DNA from: JAOPZW01 sp963789015 | GTDB lineage: Bacteria > Actinomycetota > Thermoleophilia > Solirubrobacterales > Solirubrobacteraceae | NCBI GenBank assembly: GCA_963789015.1 | Contig: CAWBIU010000001.1 | Coordinates: 1,364,001-1,428,000 of the forward strand | DNA: 64,000 bases | Direction: 5' to 3' | In this document: positions 33,192 through 41,485 of the stretch, in pieces | Numbering within the stretch: the stretch's first letter is position 1 | How the letters are laid out: each line of letters begins with the position of its first letter | The notes under the pieces: model-generated | Seen by the model: the letters and a program-made list of their open reading frames with translations, nothing else | The model's database searches: none | Told to the model about the DNA's origin: nothing | Translations under genes and position numbers: made by a program

Positions 33192-33656
33192 TCAGCCCGC
33201 CGCGCTGCGCGCCGCGCGGAAGCGGGCGTCGACCGCGTTCATCTTCTCCACCTTCGGCGCGGACCCGCCGCCCTCGAACTCGGAGGCGAGCCAGTGGTCG
33301 AGGACCTTCTCGGCCGCCTGCGGGGCGATGACGCGCGCGCCCATCGTGATGACCTGAGCGTCGTTGGACTTGCGCGCGCGCTCGGCCGAATACGGATCGT
33401 GGGCGGTGGCCGCGCGCACCCCGGGAACCTTGTTGGCCGTGATCGCCATCCCGAGCCCCGTGCCGCAGACGAGCAGCGCGCGGTCGTGCTCACCGCCGGC
33501 CACCGCCTCGGCCACCTCGGCGGCGACGTCCGGGTAGTCCTGCTCGGTCCCGTTGCCGTAGTCCTTGACCTCGTAGCCGGCGTCGCGCAGGTACTCCCCG
33601 AGGTGCTCCTTGAGCGGTGCGCCCGCCTCGTCTGCTCCGATCGCGATGCTGCTCAT
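33192..33656 (-). CDS. RpiB/LacA/LacB-family sugar-phosphate isomerase
   Basis: A 154-residue isomerase. IAIGADEAGAPLKEHLGEYL is the N-terminal block, CGTGLGM places the catalytic cysteine at residue 64, and AHDPYSAERARKSNDAQVITMG contains the ring-opening His86. RpiB enzymes convert ribose-5-P and ribulose-5-P; close relatives in actinobacteria isomerise erythrulose-4-P to erythrose-4-P in tetritol breakdown. The context with kinases and a polyol dehydrogenase favours such a catabolic role over the housekeeping one, but the substrate is inferred. It starts 28 bases after the stop of the upstream FGGY kinase gene. Confidence 0.9.
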   Translation of the reverse strand: MSSIAIGADEAGAPLKEHLGEYLRDAGYEVKDYGNGTEQDYPDVAAEVAEAVAGGEHDRALLVCGTGLGMAITANKVPGVRAATAHDPYSAERARKSNDAQVITMGARVIAPQAAEKVLDHWLASEFEGGGSAPKVEKMNAVDARFRAARSAAG

Positions 33657-33684
33657 GTCGGTGCTCCTTCGTGTCGTGTCGCGC

Positions 33685-35262
33685 CTACGCCTCGACGTTC
33701 TCCTGCCCGGCGACGTGCTCGGACATGCGATGGACCAGCGGCCGCAGCGCCGGGTAGGTGTCGGCATACGCGTCGACGTAGAAACGGTATGCCTCGTGGG
33801 CCTCGGAGTCCGGCTCGATCGTGTTCGTCTCGTGGACCATCGCGCCGGCCGCCTCGGGCACGGAGTCGAACAGCCCGGCGCCCGTCGCGGCGAGGATCGC
33901 GCCGCCGAGGACGACGGCGTCGCCGACCTCGGTGAACGTGATCGGGACGCCGCTGACGTCCGAGTGCATCTGCATGAGCTGGGGGCTGTTGGTGAAGCCG
34001 CCCGCGGCGACGAACTCCTTGACCTCGAAGCCGGCCGCCGTCATCGAGCGCAGGATGTGGGCGGTGCCGTAGCAGACGCCCTCCTGGATCGCCCGGTAGA
34101 CGTGCTCGGGGGTGTGGTGGAGGCTGAAGCCCCACATCACTCCGCGCGCGAGCGGATCCGTGTAGGGCGTGCGGTTGCCCTGCCAGTACTCGTTGATGAT
34201 CAGCCCGTCCGAGCCGGGCGGGATGTCGGCGATGCGCTCGTTGAGGACGTCGTAGGCGCTGATGCCGCGCTCGTCGGCCTCGCGCAGCGTCGCGTCGCGG
34301 AAGAAGTGGTCCTTGAACCACTTCAGGACCGAGCCGGTCGAGACCTGGCCGCCCTCGACCGTGTACTGGCCCGGGATCACGGCGTCGGTGTAGGCGCCGA
34401 AGAAGCCCTCGCCCGTGACCTGGTCCTCGCTCTGGCCGATGAGCACGTGCGAGGAGCCGGTGATGAGCGCCATCCGTCCGGGCGTGACGACGTTCAGGCC
34501 GATCTGCCCGACCCACGCGTCGCCGCCGCCCTGGGCGACCGGCGTGCCCGCCTTGAGCCCGAGCTCCTCGGCGGCCTCGTCGCTCAGCCCCTCGACCTGC
34601 TCGCCGAGCGCCACGACGTCGGGCGGCAGCTTGTCGAAGACGTCCTCGAGGCCGACCTCCTCGTAGAAGCCGGTCGGCCAGCCGTCCGCGTCGCCGTCGT
34701 GGTAGCCGCGGGTCGCCGCCGTGTTCAGGTTGGCGGTCAGGCGGCCGGTGAGCCGGAAGGTCGCCCAGTCGGGCGCGTCGACGAGGTGCGCCGCGCCGTC
34801 GTAGGTCTCGCGCTCGCGCTCCTTGAGCCACAGCAGCTTCGACGGCAGCCACTCAGCCGAGACGGGGCCCGCGCCGCCGCCGTTGTAGCGCCGCGCGGGG
34901 TGGCTGCTCTCGCCGATGCGCCGCGCCTGGTCGGAGGCGCGGACGTCCATCCACATGATCGCCGGGCGCAGGTGGCGGCCCGAGCCGTCGAGGGCCACGA
35001 CCGTGCACGTCGTCGCGTCGGCCGACAGCCCGGCGATCGCGTCGGCACCCACGTCCGCCTCGTCCATCGCCGTGCGCACGGACTGCACGAGCGCGGACCA
35101 CCACTCGTCGGGATCCTGCTCGGCCCAACCCGGCCGCGGGTGGGTCAGCCCGTACGTCGTCGCCGCCGTGGCGACGGCATGGCCCTCGAGGTCGAAGATG
35201 CCGGCCCGCGCGCTCTCCGTCCCGAGGTCGATCCCGATGACGTACCGATCACCTGCGCCCAT
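33685..35262 (-). CDS. FGGY-family carbohydrate kinase (ribulokinase/erythrulokinase-like), first of a paralog pair
   Basis: A 525-residue kinase. The N-terminal loop VIGIDLGTESARAGIFD, the block HPRPGWAEQDPDEWW, IMWMDVRASDQARRI, and the C-terminal half with ITGSSHVLIGQ, NRTPYTDPLARG and VAAGGFTNSPQLMQMHSD place it with AraB-like FGGY kinases. It shares these blocks almost word for word with the divergent kinase at 36184, so the two are paralogs. Likely substrates are a ketotetrose or ketopentose made by the zinc dehydrogenase. It is the second gene of the minus-strand operon, 27 bases after the HAD phosphatase gene. Confidence 0.92.
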   Translation of the reverse strand: MGAGDRYVIGIDLGTESARAGIFDLEGHAVATAATTYGLTHPRPGWAEQDPDEWWSALVQSVRTAMDEADVGADAIAGLSADATTCTVVALDGSGRHLRPAIMWMDVRASDQARRIGESSHPARRYNGGGAGPVSAEWLPSKLLWLKERERETYDGAAHLVDAPDWATFRLTGRLTANLNTAATRGYHDGDADGWPTGFYEEVGLEDVFDKLPPDVVALGEQVEGLSDEAAEELGLKAGTPVAQGGGDAWVGQIGLNVVTPGRMALITGSSHVLIGQSEDQVTGEGFFGAYTDAVIPGQYTVEGGQVSTGSVLKWFKDHFFRDATLREADERGISAYDVLNERIADIPPGSDGLIINEYWQGNRTPYTDPLARGVMWGFSLHHTPEHVYRAIQEGVCYGTAHILRSMTAAGFEVKEFVAAGGFTNSPQLMQMHSDVSGVPITFTEVGDAVVLGGAILAATGAGLFDSVPEAAGAMVHETNTIEPDSEAHEAYRFYVDAYADTYPALRPLVHRMSEHVAGQENVEA

Positions 35263-35289
35263 CCCGTCTCCTCCTCATCTGGTGTGCCG

Positions 35290-36126
35290 TCAGGTCACGA
35301 GCAGCCGGTCGATGCGGTCCAGCACGATCGGCGGCAGGTCGGCGGGCGCGAGCGCACGGACGTCCTCGGCGGTCGTCTCGCCGGTGAGGACGAGGGCCGA
35401 CGCCATGCCGGCGTCGAGCCCCATGCGGATGTCCGTCCCGAGGCGGTCGCCGACCATGACGCAGTCGGCCATCTCGACCTCCACTCCCTCGAGCGCGGCG
35501 AGGAGCATCGCCGGGTCCGGCTTGCCCAGCGTCGCCTCGCAGCGCGCGCCCGTGCACGCTTCGATCGCCGCCGTGATCGACGCGCAGTCCGGCTCGCCGC
35601 GGCCGCCCGGGAACGGGCAGAAGCGATCCGGGTTGGTGGCGATGAGCCGTGCGCGCCGGTGGAACCAGATCGCGTCGAAGGCGATCTGCAGCTTGCGGTA
35701 GTCGAAGCCGCGGTCGTAGCTCGAGACGACGACGTCGATCTCCGCCGGGTCGTCGGACATCGCGATGCCCGCGGCGGCGAAGGCGCGCTTGAGCGGCTCC
35801 TCGGCGATCGGGAAGACCACCGCGCCGGGCGCGTGCTCGAGCAGCCAGTGCGTCGTCGTGACGACCGAGTTGACGATCTCCTCGAGCGGCGTCGGCAGCC
35901 CGAGGCGCTCGAGCTTCTCGGCGTACTGCTCCGGGTCCTTCGTGGGGTTGTTGGACAGGAAGCGGACGACCCTGTCGCGGTCGCGCAGCGCCTCGACGAC
36001 CTCGCGGGCGCCGGGGAGCAGGTCGTCGCCGAGGTAGATCGTGCCGTCGAGGTCGAACACGTAGGCGTCGTACTCGCGCTCGGGGAGGGCGACGACGTCG
36101 TCGGCGTGCGTCTGCGCGTCGGGCAT
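35290..36126 (-). CDS. HAD-IIA (NagD/AraL-type) sugar-phosphate phosphatase
   Basis: A 278-residue HAD phosphatase. Motif I DLDGT has the nucleophile D25 and acid/base D27, motif II is FLSNNPTKDP, the conserved Lys lies in LGKPDPAMLL, and motif III is MVGDRLGTDI. The C2-type cap between motifs II and III (SSYDRGFDYRKLQIAF) marks the IIA subclass, which includes NagD, AraL and glycerol-3-phosphate/phosphoglycolate phosphatases. First gene of the minus operon, 57 bases from the divergent kinase gene. In Bacillus subtilis an enzyme of this class (AraL) stands next to AraM, and the same pair is present here across the divergent promoter. Confidence 0.92.
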   Translation of the reverse strand: MPDAQTHADDVVALPEREYDAYVFDLDGTIYLGDDLLPGAREVVEALRDRDRVVRFLSNNPTKDPEQYAEKLERLGLPTPLEEIVNSVVTTTHWLLEHAPGAVVFPIAEEPLKRAFAAAGIAMSDDPAEIDVVVSSYDRGFDYRKLQIAFDAIWFHRRARLIATNPDRFCPFPGGRGEPDCASITAAIEACTGARCEATLGKPDPAMLLAALEGVEVEMADCVMVGDRLGTDIRMGLDAGMASALVLTGETTAEDVRALAPADLPPIVLDRIDRLLVT

Positions 36127-36183
36127 CGGGCAGGATCCTCGCAGTGAGCCGACCGGGCAGGCGACACGAGGTGGGGAGAGGGC

Positions 36184-37743
36184 ATGGCTGATGACGCCTA
36201 CGTGATGGGGATCGACTTCGGGACGGGCGGCGTGCGCGTCGGCGTGTTCGACGCCGCGGGCGACCCGCGCGGCTTCCACGCGGTCGAGTTCGAGACGCAG
36301 CACCCACGGCCCGGGCGGGCCGAGCAGGACCCCGACGAGTGGTGGTCGGCGCTCGTCGGCGCCGTGCGCGGCGTCCTCGACGAGAGCGGCGTGGCGCCGG
36401 AGGCGATCGCCGGCATCTCGACCGACGCCACCGCCTCGACCGTGGTCGCGCTCGACGAGGACGGGGCGCACCTGCGCCCGGCGATCATGTGGATGGACGT
36501 GCGCGCCGACGGCCAGGCCGCCCGCGTCACCGAGACGGGCGACGACGCGCTGAAGTACAACGGCCACGGTGACGTCTCGGCCGAGTTCGGGCTGCCCAAG
36601 GCGCTGTGGATCAAGGATGAGGAGCCGGAGGTCTTCGAGCGCGCCCGCCACATCACCGAGTGCGGCGACTGGGCGACCCACCGCCTCACCGGCGAGTGGA
36701 CGGGCTCGATCAACATGGCCAGCTCGAAGTTCTACTTCGATCGCGACGCGGGCGGCTGGCCGGAGAGCCTGTACGACGCCCTCGACGCCGGCGACGTCCT
36801 CGAGCGCCTCCCGCGCGAGGTGTGCGACCTCGGCACCGTCGTCGGTGGCCTGCGCCGCGACGCGGCCGAGGAGCTCGGACTGGCCGCCGACACGCCGGTC
36901 GCCGTCGGCGGCGTGGACGCCTACACCGGCGCGCTCGGGCTCGGCGTCGTCGCGCCGGGGTCGCTCGCGCTCATCACCGGCTCCTCGCACGTGATCATCG
37001 CCCAGACCGACGAGCCGGTCCACGCGCCCGGCTTCTGGGGCGCCTACACCGACGCGATGATCCCCGGCCAGTACACCGTCGAGGCGGGCCAGGCCTCGAC
37101 CGGCTCGATCGTCAACTGGTTCAAGCGCCACTTCGCCGGGGAGGCGGCGACCGAGGCGCAGCGGCGCGGCTGCGACGTCTACGACGTCCTCAACGAGTGG
37201 GCGGCCGAGGTGCCCCCGGGCTCGGACGGGCTGATCGTGCTCGACCACTTCCAGGGCAACCGCTCGCCGCACACCGATCCGCTCGCGCGCGGCGTGCTGT
37301 CGGGCCTGTCGCTGAGCCACGGGCCCGGTCACGTCTTCCGGGCGATCATCGAGGGGATCTGCTTCGGCACCGAGGACATCCTGCGCACCCTGCGCGAGAC
37401 CGGCTTCGATCCCCGCCACCACGTCGTCTCCGGCGGTCCGGCGGCGAGCGACCTGTGGATGCAGCTGCACGCCGACGTCTCCAACGTGCCGATCTCGTTC
37501 ACGCGCGTCAGCGAGGCGCCGGTGCTCGGGGCGGCGATGATCGCGGCGGTCGGCGCCGGGATCCACGCCGACCTGCCCGCCGCCGCCGAGGCGATGGTCC
37601 ACACCGAGCGCACGATCGAGCCCGACGCCGCACGCCACGAGGAGTACCGCTTCTGGTTCGACCGCTACCAGGACCTCTACCGGGCGACGAAGGAGACGAC
37701 CCACCGGGTCGTGCGGCATGTCGACGGGGGGGACGCGGCATGA
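36184..37743 (+). CDS. FGGY-family carbohydrate kinase, second of a paralog pair
   Basis: A 519-residue kinase closely related to the one at 33685: VMGIDFGTGGVRVGVFD, HPRPGRAEQDPDEWW, IMWMDVRADGQAARV, ITGSSHVIIAQ, NRSPHTDPLARG and VVSGGPAASDLWMQLHAD. The substrate-side residues between about 115 and 190 differ more than the rest (LKYNGHGDVSAEFGLPK), which suggests a different enantiomer or chain length. GGGGAGAGG is found just before the ATG. Its stop overlaps the AraM-like gene as ATGA, so kinase and dehydrogenase are translationally coupled. It is divergent from the six-gene arm. Confidence 0.92.
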   Translation: MADDAYVMGIDFGTGGVRVGVFDAAGDPRGFHAVEFETQHPRPGRAEQDPDEWWSALVGAVRGVLDESGVAPEAIAGISTDATASTVVALDEDGAHLRPAIMWMDVRADGQAARVTETGDDALKYNGHGDVSAEFGLPKALWIKDEEPEVFERARHITECGDWATHRLTGEWTGSINMASSKFYFDRDAGGWPESLYDALDAGDVLERLPREVCDLGTVVGGLRRDAAEELGLAADTPVAVGGVDAYTGALGLGVVAPGSLALITGSSHVIIAQTDEPVHAPGFWGAYTDAMIPGQYTVEAGQASTGSIVNWFKRHFAGEAATEAQRRGCDVYDVLNEWAAEVPPGSDGLIVLDHFQGNRSPHTDPLARGVLSGLSLSHGPGHVFRAIIEGICFGTEDILRTLRETGFDPRHHVVSGGPAASDLWMQLHADVSNVPISFTRVSEAPVLGAAMIAAVGAGIHADLPAAAEAMVHTERTIEPDAARHEEYRFWFDRYQDLYRATKETTHRVVRHVDGGDAA

Positions 37744-39101
37744 GCGAGGGGCGGATCGAGGCGGCGCTGGGCGACGCGTCGGACACCGGGGCCGTGGTCA
37801 TCGGGTCGGGAGTCCTGGGCGGCGTCGCGGACCTCTTCGCCGACACGTTCGGCGACCGCCAGGCGGTCGTGGTCGCCGACGGCACGACGTGGGAGGTGGC
37901 CGGCGAGGCGGTGCAGGAGCGCCTCACCGGCGCCGGGCGCGACGTGCGCGAGCCGTACCGGTTCCCGGCCAGGCCGACGCTGTACGCCGGCTACGACAAC
38001 ATCACCACTCTCGTCGAGGCACTGCGCGAGCACGACGCGATCGCCGTCGCGGTCGGATCGGGGACGCTCAACGACATCGTCAAGCGCGCGTCGCACGAGC
38101 TCGAGCGGCCGTACCTGTGCGTGGCCACGGCCGCGTCGATGGACGGCTACACGGCGTTCGGCGCGGCGATCACCAAGGAGGGCTACAAGCAGACGATGAC
38201 GTGCCCGGCGCCGCGCGCCGTGCTCGCCGACCTCGACGTCCTGACCCGCGCTCCGTCGCGCATGACCTCCGCCGGCTACGCGGACCTGCTGGCCAAGATC
38301 CCCGCCGGGGCCGACTGGATCGTGGCCGACGCGCTCGAGGTCGAGCCGATCGACCGCGCCGTGTGGTCGCTCGTGCAGGACCCGCTGCGCGAGGCCACCG
38401 GGCGTCCCGCCGAGCTGCACGCCGGCGATGCGGGCGCCATGGGGGCGCTCATCGAGGGCCTGGTCATGTCCGGCCTGGCCATGCAGTCGGCGTCGTCGTC
38501 GCGCCCCGCCTCGGGCGCCGAGCACCAGTTCAGCCACCTGTGGGAGATGGAGGGCCTGGGCCAGGACGACGACCCGCCGCTCTCGCACGGCTTCAAGGTC
38601 GGCCTCGGCTCGATCTCCTCCTCGGCGCTCTACGAGCGCGTCCTGGACCGCGACCTGTCGAGCCTCGATCTCGACGCCGCCGTCGCGGCGTGGCCCGAGT
38701 GGGACGAGACGGAGCGGCGCGTTCGCGCGGCGCACACGACGCCGGGGCTCGACGAGGCCGCGGTCGAGGAGACCCGCGCCAAGTACGTCGGCCATGACGA
38801 GCTGCGCGAGCGGCTGGGCCTGCTGCGCGAGCGCTGGCCGGAGCTCCGCGAGCGCCTGGCCGAGCAGCTCCTCCCGGCGGCCGAGGTGCGCGACCGCCTT
38901 CGCGCCGCGGGCGCGCCGACGTCGCCGGCGGAGATCGGCCTCGACGCCGCCGCCCTGCGCGACACCTACCGCCGCGCACGGATGATCCGCCGGCGCTTCA
39001 CGGTCCTCGATCTCGCCGGCCAGGCCGGAATCCTCGACGCCTGCGTGGACGAGCTGTTCGCGCCGGACGGCTTCTGGGGGCGCGAGCCGGTCAACCGCTG
39101 A
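37740..39101 (+). CDS. AraM-type sn-glycerol-1-phosphate dehydrogenase family protein
   Basis: A 453-residue metal-dependent dehydrogenase of the iron-alcohol-dehydrogenase/GldA fold. The NAD site has AVGSGTLNDIVKRAS; SMDGYTAFGAAI follows. Metal ligands are expected at the Asp of the DLLAKI region and at the His residues of GAEHQFSHLWEM and LSHGFKVG. AraM of Bacillus makes sn-glycerol-1-phosphate, the enantiomer used in archaeal lipids. Because the gene is coupled to an FGGY kinase, an alternative role is oxidising a phosphorylated polyol. The C-terminal 120 residues, Glu/Arg-rich helices, make it somewhat longer than typical AraM. It is convergent with the HerA-like gene, with five bases between the stops. 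Confidence 0.88.
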   Translation: MSEGRIEAALGDASDTGAVVIGSGVLGGVADLFADTFGDRQAVVVADGTTWEVAGEAVQERLTGAGRDVREPYRFPARPTLYAGYDNITTLVEALREHDAIAVAVGSGTLNDIVKRASHELERPYLCVATAASMDGYTAFGAAITKEGYKQTMTCPAPRAVLADLDVLTRAPSRMTSAGYADLLAKIPAGADWIVADALEVEPIDRAVWSLVQDPLREATGRPAELHAGDAGAMGALIEGLVMSGLAMQSASSSRPASGAEHQFSHLWEMEGLGQDDDPPLSHGFKVGLGSISSSALYERVLDRDLSSLDLDAAVAAWPEWDETERRVRAAHTTPGLDEAAVEETRAKYVGHDELRERLGLLRERWPELRERLAEQLLPAAEVRDRLRAAGAPTSPAEIGLDAAALRDTYRRARMIRRRFTVLDLAGQAGILDACVDELFAPDGFWGREPVNR

Positions 39102-39106
39102 AACGA

Positions 39107-40648
39107 TCAGCGGCGCTTTCGCAGCAGTCCGAAGACGCCGCGCATCACCTCGCGCTGCAGGGCCTTGCCCTGGCGCGACGTGAGGAAGTCCACGAGCGTG
39201 TCCTGCGCGCCGCCGGCCTTGCCCGCCTCCTTGTGCCTCGCCTTCGGCTTGGGCGCCTTCGCCGGCGGGGCGGGCGCGCGCTCGGCGGCGGCGTCGACGC
39301 GGGCGGCGAGCTTCTCGCGCGCCGAGGCGCTGTCGACGCGCGTGCCGTACTTCGCCCACAGCGGCGACGCCGTCGCGGCGCCCGCGACGTCGTCGGCGGG
39401 CGCCATGCGCGAGGCCGGCGCGCGCAGCTTCGTGTGCACGACCGGGGTCGGCACGCCGGACTCGGAGAGGATCGTCACCGCCGCCTCGCCGATGCCCATC
39501 TGGGTGAGCAGCTCCTCCATGTCGTAGAAGTCCGAGCGCGGGAAGGTCGAGACGGTCGCCCGCAGGTCCTTCGCATCGTCGGGCGTGAAGGCGCGCAGCG
39601 CGTGCTGGACGCGGTTGCCGAGCTGCGCGAGGACGCCCTCGGGCAGGTCCTTCGGCGTCTGCGTCACGAAGAACACGCCGACGCCCTTGGAGCGGATCAG
39701 GCGGACGGTCTGCTCGACGCTGTCGATGAACGCCTTCGTGGCGCCGTCGAAGAGCAGATGCGCCTCGTCGAAGAAGAAGACGAGCTTGGGCTTGGGCAGG
39801 TCGCCCGCCTCGGGCAGCGTCTCGAAGAGCTCGGCGACGAGCCACATGAGCGCGGTCGAGAACAGGGCGGGCTTGTCCTGGACGGCGGCGAGCTCGATGC
39901 AGGAGACGACGCCACGGCCGTCGGGCGCGGTGCGCATGAGGTCGGCGATGTCGAGCTGCGGCTCGCCGAAGAGCTCGTTGCCGCCGCCCATCTCCAGGCC
40001 GACGAGCGCGCGCAGGAGCACGCCGACGGTCTGGCCCGAGAGCCCGCCGATCCCCTCGAGCTCGGGCTTGCCGGCGTCCGAGTCCAGGAACGTGAGCAGC
40101 GCGCGGAGGTCGGACAGGTCGAGCAGCGGCAGGCCCTTCATGTCCGCGTAGTGGAAGACGAGCCCGAGGCTCTGCTCCTGGGTCTCGTTGGCCTGCAGGA
40201 CCTTGGCCAGCAGCTGGGGCCCGAAGTCCGACAGCGTCGCCCGCACGGGGACGCCCGGGCCGATGCCGCCGAGCGACAGGAACTCGACCGGGAACGCGGC
40301 CGGCGCGAACGGCAGGCCCAGTCCGGTCATGCGCTTCTCGGCGGGCCCGCCCGGCTCGCCGGCCACGGCCAGCCCCGAGACGTCGCCCTTGATGTCGGCG
40401 ACGACCACGGGCACGCCTTGGGCCGAGAGCTGCTCGGTGATGCCCTGCAGCGTCTTCGTCTTGCCCGTGCCCGTCGCGCCGGCGACGAGGCCGTGGCGGT
40501 TCATCATGGACAGCGGCACCTGCACGACGGCCTCCGGCGCCACCTCGCCGTCGTGGACCCCGCGCCCGAGGTCGACGACGGGCCCGTCGCTCGTGTAGGC
40601 CTTCGCGATGGCAGCGGCGAAGTCGGCCTTCGGTGCGGTCTCGGTCAT
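39107..40648 (-). CDS. HerA-like ATPase (DUF853)
   Basis: A 513-residue DUF853 protein related to the HerA/FtsK translocase ATPases. Walker A GATGTGKT lies at residues 57-64 and Walker B KLVFFFDEAHLLFD near residue 290, followed by the sensor segment GVGVFFVTQTPKDLPEGVLAQLGNR. The C-terminal 100 residues are Ala/Pro/Lys-rich and probably flexible. HerA proteins pump DNA or remodel DNA complexes; the physiological role of DUF853 proteins is not established. There is no nuclease (NurA-like) partner nearby. The ATG at 40648 lacks a Shine-Dalgarno and has a TAGCCT box seven bases upstream. Confidence 0.92.
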   Translation of the reverse strand: MTETAPKADFAAAIAKAYTSDGPVVDLGRGVHDGEVAPEAVVQVPLSMMNRHGLVAGATGTGKTKTLQGITEQLSAQGVPVVVADIKGDVSGLAVAGEPGGPAEKRMTGLGLPFAPAAFPVEFLSLGGIGPGVPVRATLSDFGPQLLAKVLQANETQEQSLGLVFHYADMKGLPLLDLSDLRALLTFLDSDAGKPELEGIGGLSGQTVGVLLRALVGLEMGGGNELFGEPQLDIADLMRTAPDGRGVVSCIELAAVQDKPALFSTALMWLVAELFETLPEAGDLPKPKLVFFFDEAHLLFDGATKAFIDSVEQTVRLIRSKGVGVFFVTQTPKDLPEGVLAQLGNRVQHALRAFTPDDAKDLRATVSTFPRSDFYDMEELLTQMGIGEAAVTILSESGVPTPVVHTKLRAPASRMAPADDVAGAATASPLWAKYGTRVDSASAREKLAARVDAAAERAPAPPAKAPKPKARHKEAGKAGGAQDTLVDFLTSRQGKALQREVMRGVFGLLRKRR

Positions 40649-40655
40649 CGCGCGC

Positions 40656-40661
40656 AGGCTA
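40656..40661 (-). promoter_or_regulatory. TAGCCT box, candidate -10 of the HerA-like gene
   Basis: On the minus strand TAGCCT ends seven bases before the ATG at 40648, and no ribosome binding site is present, as expected for a leaderless message. Confidence 0.4.
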
Positions 40662-40712
40662 CATCCGACCCGGACACGGTCGTGCGCCGCGCCGGCCGTC
40701 GGCGAACGGCGC

Positions 40713-40718
40713 TAGCGT
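40713..40718 (+). promoter_or_regulatory. TAGCGT box, candidate -10 of a leaderless hydrolase gene
   Basis: TAGCGT ends eight bases before the ATG at 40727. The hexamer is identical to that before the gene at 15347. Confidence 0.45.
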
Positions 40719-40726
40719 CGAGCGGC

Positions 40727-41485
40727 ATGCAGCTCGCCTACGAGCGCCATGGCAGCGGCCCGGCGCTCGTGCTCATCCACCCGCTCGGGGCCGACCGCAC
40801 GATGTGGGCGCCCGTGCTCGGGCGCCTCGCCGCGCAGCGCGACGTCGTGGCCATCGACATGCCCGGCTTCGGGGGCTCGCCAGTGCTCGACGCGGGCACG
40901 AGGCCGACGCCGCGAGCGCTCGCCGAGGCGATCGCGGCCGGCGTGCGCGAGCTCGTCGACGCGCCCTTCCACGTGGCCGGCAACTCGCTCGGGGGCTGGG
41001 TGTCGCTCGAGCTCGCGCTCGCGGGCCAGGCGCGCTCGGTGACCGCGATCGCGCCTGCCGGCCTGTGGCCCGAGCCGCTGCTGCCGCGCCGCAACGTCAC
41101 CCACCACGCGGCACGGCTCCTCGGCCCGCTGCTCGGACCGCTCGTGCGCAGCGCGCGGGGGCGGCGCTTCGCGCTCGGCGGGAGCATCGCCCATCCCGAG
41201 CGCGTGCCGCCCGCCGCCGCGCTGCAGCTCGCGCGCGCGTACGGGACGGCGCCGGGGTTCGGAGCCGTCAACGCCGAGATGCGCGCGCGCCGCTTCACCG
41301 GCCTGGCCGACATCCGCGTGCCCGTCACGCTCGGCTGGCCGGAGCACGACCGCCTCGTCGACCGCCCGCGCATGCTGCCGCCGTCGGTGCGCAACGTCAC
41401 GCTGACCGGATGCGGCCACCTGCCCACGTGGGACGACCCCGAGGCCGTGGCCACGCTGCTGCTCGAGGGGAGCGAGCGGGCGTGA
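40727..41485 (+). CDS. Alpha/beta hydrolase
   Basis: A 252-residue alpha/beta hydrolase. ALVLIHPLGADRTMW is the oxyanion region, AIDMPGFGGS the strand-4 block, GNSLGGWVSLELAL the nucleophile elbow, LGWPEHDRLV carries the acid, and GCGHLPTWDDPEAV the catalytic histidine. The layout is that of small lactonase/esterase or haloperoxidase-like enzymes; the substrate is unknown. No ribosome binding site is visible, and a TAGCGT box sits eight bases upstream. The stop overlaps the GTG of the following membrane protein gene. Confidence 0.9.
   Translation: MQLAYERHGSGPALVLIHPLGADRTMWAPVLGRLAAQRDVVAIDMPGFGGSPVLDAGTRPTPRALAEAIAAGVRELVDAPFHVAGNSLGGWVSLELALAGQARSVTAIAPAGLWPEPLLPRRNVTHHAARLLGPLLGPLVRSARGRRFALGGSIAHPERVPPAAALQLARAYGTAPGFGAVNAEMRARRFTGLADIRVPVTLGWPEHDRLVDRPRMLPPSVRNVTLTGCGHLPTWDDPEAVATLLLEGSERA

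Noticed and set aside
33610..36147. 845-codon plus-strand frame across the FGGY kinase and HAD genes
   Set aside because: Antisense to well-supported enzymes; the Asp/Arg/Val-rich product has no motif.
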